A stretch of 7,810 bases of DNA from Pseudomonadota bacterium (lineage in GTDB: Bacteria; Pseudomonadota; Alphaproteobacteria; Ferrovibrionales; Ferrovibrionaceae), in assembly GCA_021793055.1 (NCBI GenBank), contig JAJYTL010000148.1:1-7810 (forward strand). Direction: 5' to 3'. Every line of letters begins with the position of its first letter. The first letter of the stretch is position 1. The translations under genes were made by a program, and so were the position numbers. This document shows, in pieces, positions 6,145 to 7,810 of the stretch. A model generated the notes under the pieces. That model did not search any database. It saw only the letters and a program-made list of their open reading frames with translations, and was not told the origin of the DNA.

Positions 6145-7689
6145 ATGTATCAACGGTTGAAGACATTGATGGGGCGTCTCGCGGATCGCCCGCACCGGCT
6201 GCGGGACGGGCTCGCGGCGGTTGGGGCCGCCGCCTTGATCGCGGCGAGTGTCGCGACCGTCAGGTACTATACCGTAAGCCCCGCCCAGGCCGCGCCGGTT
6301 CAGCCGCCGGCCAGTGCCGAGGCCGGCTATCCGCAGAGTTTCGCGCCGCTGGTGCAGGCGGTCTCGCCGGCGGTGGTCAATATTTCTAGCACGTCGAAGG
6401 TCTCGGTCCCTACCTTCGAGAGCGAGCAGGGCGTCCCGGCGTTCCCGCCGGGCTCCCCGTTCGGCGAGCTGTTCCGCAAGTTCTTTCAACAGCAGTTCGG
6501 CAACACCAACGAGAAGATCACCTCGCTCGGCTCCGGCTTCATCATCGATCCCGCCGGCTACGTCGTGACCAATAACCATGTCATCGCCAACGCGACCCAC
6601 ATCAAGGTCATCCTCGACGACGGCCAGACCTTTCCGGCCAAGCTGGTCGGCCACGATCCGAAAACCGATCTCGCGTTGCTCAAGTTCAATCCCGGCAAGC
6701 CGATGCCCTACGTCAAATGGGGCAATTCGAATAACGCCAAGGTCGGCGACTGGGTTCTTGCCATCGGCAATCCCTTCGGCCTCGGCGGCACGGTGACGGC
6801 GGGCATCATCTCGGCCCGCGGCCGCAACCTCAATCGCGGCCCGTTCGACGACTATCTGCAGGTCGACGCGCCGATCAACAAGGGCAATTCCGGCGGCCCG
6901 CTGTTCAATCTCAAGGGCGAGGTGATCGGCATCAATACGGCGATCATCACGCCGAACGGCGGCAGCGTCGGCATCGGCTTCTCGATTCCCTCGAGCGAAG
7001 CCGAGTCGGTGGTCGCGCAGCTCAAGAAGTACGGCCACGTGAAGCGTGGCTGGCTCGGCGTCAGCATTCAGGACGTGACGCCGGCGATCGCCCAGAGTCT
7101 CAACCTCGGCAAGCCGCACGGCGCGTTGGTCGCGCAGGTGATGCCGAACACGCCGGCGGCGAAGGCCGGCCTCAAGCAGGGCGACGTCATCGTCGCGTTC
7201 AACGGCAAGCCGGTTGAAAAGATGCGCGATCTGCCGCTCCTGGTGGCCGATACCTCGGCCGGCAAGGACGTTCCCATCGAGGTGATTCGCGACGGCAAGA
7301 AAATCACCTTGCACGCGACCATCGCCGAGATGAAACAGAACCAGGAGGTGGCCGCGGCCGAGGAAGGCGGCAGCGGCTCGGTTTCGCCGGTCCATTCGCT
7401 CGGCCTCGCGCTGGCGCCGCTCGACAGCCAGACCCGGCAACGCTTCCACATCGGAAAGTCGGTGAAGGGCGTCATCATCGTCGGCGTCCAGGACGGCAGC
7501 GTGGCGGGCTCGCAGGGCTTGCAGGCCGGCGACGTTATCCTGCGCGTCGGCAACGAGCCGGTGACCGAGCCGGAGCAGGTAAAGACCAAGTTTGCGGCCG
7601 CGATCAAGGAGAAGAAGAAGTCGATCCTTATTCTCCTTGACCGGGGCGGTCACGACCTCTTCGTGGCCTTGAACCCGACCAAGTCGTAA
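6145..7689 (+). CDS. degP: Do family periplasmic serine protease/chaperone (DegP/HtrA) with two PDZ domains
   Basis: Do proteases are oligomeric, ATP-independent enzymes that degrade or refold damaged envelope proteins in the periplasm. The 514 residues match the family. An Arg-rich N-terminus (residues 4-20) and hydrophobic stretch (22-39) end in SPAQA at 45-49, a likely signal peptidase I site before Ala50. The trypsin-like domain spans about 62-290, with the triad His145 (VTNNHVI), Asp175 (TDLALLK) and Ser249 (GNSGGP). A Phe- and Pro-rich stretch at 90-120 matches the regulatory LA loop. PDZ1 covers about 300-395, with the binding loop near RGWLGVSI at 301-308. PDZ2 covers about 415-510. 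The start has AAGGAG six bases upstream. A stress-type promoter is suspected and a strong terminator follows, so it is probably monocistronic. DegP, DegQ and MucD paralogues cannot be separated from sequence alone, so the symbol is provisional. Confidence 0.93.
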   Translation: MYQRLKTLMGRLADRPHRLRDGLAAVGAAALIAASVATVRYYTVSPAQAAPVQPPASAEAGYPQSFAPLVQAVSPAVVNISSTSKVSVPTFESEQGVPAFPPGSPFGELFRKFFQQQFGNTNEKITSLGSGFIIDPAGYVVTNNHVIANATHIKVILDDGQTFPAKLVGHDPKTDLALLKFNPGKPMPYVKWGNSNNAKVGDWVLAIGNPFGLGGTVTAGIISARGRNLNRGPFDDYLQVDAPINKGNSGGPLFNLKGEVIGINTAIITPNGGSVGIGFSIPSSEAESVVAQLKKYGHVKRGWLGVSIQDVTPAIAQSLNLGKPHGALVAQVMPNTPAAKAGLKQGDVIVAFNGKPVEKMRDLPLLVADTSAGKDVPIEVIRDGKKITLHATIAEMKQNQEVAAAEEGGSGSVSPVHSLGLALAPLDSQTRQRFHIGKSVKGVIIVGVQDGSVAGSQGLQAGDVILRVGNEPVTEPEQVKTKFAAAIKEKKKSILILLDRGGHDLFVALNPTKS

Positions 7690-7701
7690 GCGGCCGCATA
7701 T

Positions 7702-7739
7702 AGCCGGAGCGAGCACCCCCCTCGCTCCGGCTTTTTTTT
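7702..7739 (+). terminator. Intrinsic terminator of the Do protease gene
   Basis: AGCCGGAGCGAG and CTCGCTCCGGCT form a perfect 12-bp stem around a seven-base loop (7714-7720), running into eight T's at 7732-7739. It begins 12 bases after the stop codon. This is a textbook rho-independent terminator on the + strand. Confidence 0.93.
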
Positions 7740-7756
7740 ATGACGTTTGGGGGCGC

Positions 7757-7786
7757 GCCTTGGCCGGCCATCGGCCAGGGCTTTTT
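7757..7786 (+). terminator. Second terminator-like hairpin
   Basis: GCCTTGGCCG and CGGCCAGGGC pair over 10 bp with one T-G wobble, loop GCCAT (7767-7771), followed by five T's at 7782-7786. It is likely a back-up to the first terminator, as there is no gene between them. The minus strand shows no T-run behind the stem, so it does not look like a terminator for a convergent gene. Confidence 0.55.
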
Positions 7787-7810
7787 CATGCCCGCGGCGG
7801 CGGCACCGCC

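Noticed and set aside
6037..7716. 559-codon minus-strand frame opposite the Do protease
   Set aside because: It covers the protease gene and its terminator region. The translation is Arg/Asp/His/Leu-rich with no domain, and no ribosome binding site was seen.

Overview
The window is GC-rich DNA, roughly two thirds G+C, with strong GC bias at third codon positions. Its gene families (feruloyl-CoA synthase, a divergent type II dehydroquinase, a Do/DegP protease with two PDZ domains, and an SbmA/YddA-type fused ABC transporter) suggest a soil- or plant-associated alphaproteobacterium, perhaps of the Rhodospirillales/Rhizobiales side. That placement is inferred from gene content and composition; there is no rRNA or other phylogenetic marker here. 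I see no phage, IS element, CRISPR array, tRNA or rRNA.

Left part (1-3111, + strand): a catabolic gene run. A 5'-truncated EthD-like alpha+beta-barrel protein overlaps by four bases (GTGA) a type II 3-dehydroquinate dehydratase-like gene. After a 140-base gap comes a full-length feruloyl-CoA synthase. A perfect 9-bp hairpin lies two bases after its stop codon. Together these look like the tail of a cluster for plant phenolics. Feruloyl-CoA synthase activates hydroxycinnamates and a dehydroquinase belongs to quinate use, so quinate esters of hydroxycinnamates (chlorogenate type) are an attractive but unproven substrate.

Middle part (3224-5827): two envelope genes that converge with only 12 bases between their stop codons. 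On the + strand is uppP (undecaprenyl-diphosphate phosphatase, lipid carrier recycling). On the - strand is a 582-residue fused permease-ATPase of the SbmA/YddA (ABC_membrane_2) type. The historical name bacA has been given both to uppP and to the rhizobial SbmA homologue, so annotations here are easily confused.

Right part (5828-7810): a 317-base divergent intergenic region separates the transporter from a 514-residue periplasmic serine protease/chaperone of the Do (DegP/HtrA) family. The region holds a cluster of perfect palindromes just upstream of the transporter ribosome binding site, and a GGAACTT element resembling a stress-sigma (RpoE or EcfG) -35 box about 100 bases before the protease start. 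The protease gene ends in a textbook intrinsic terminator, followed by a second terminator-like hairpin with a shorter T-run. No further gene is visible in the last 70 bases.

Most of the window is well explained by known families. The parts worth a second look are the divergent dehydroquinase and its genetic company, the putative stress promoter of the protease, and the palindrome cluster. I did not find evidence for a wholly new system.
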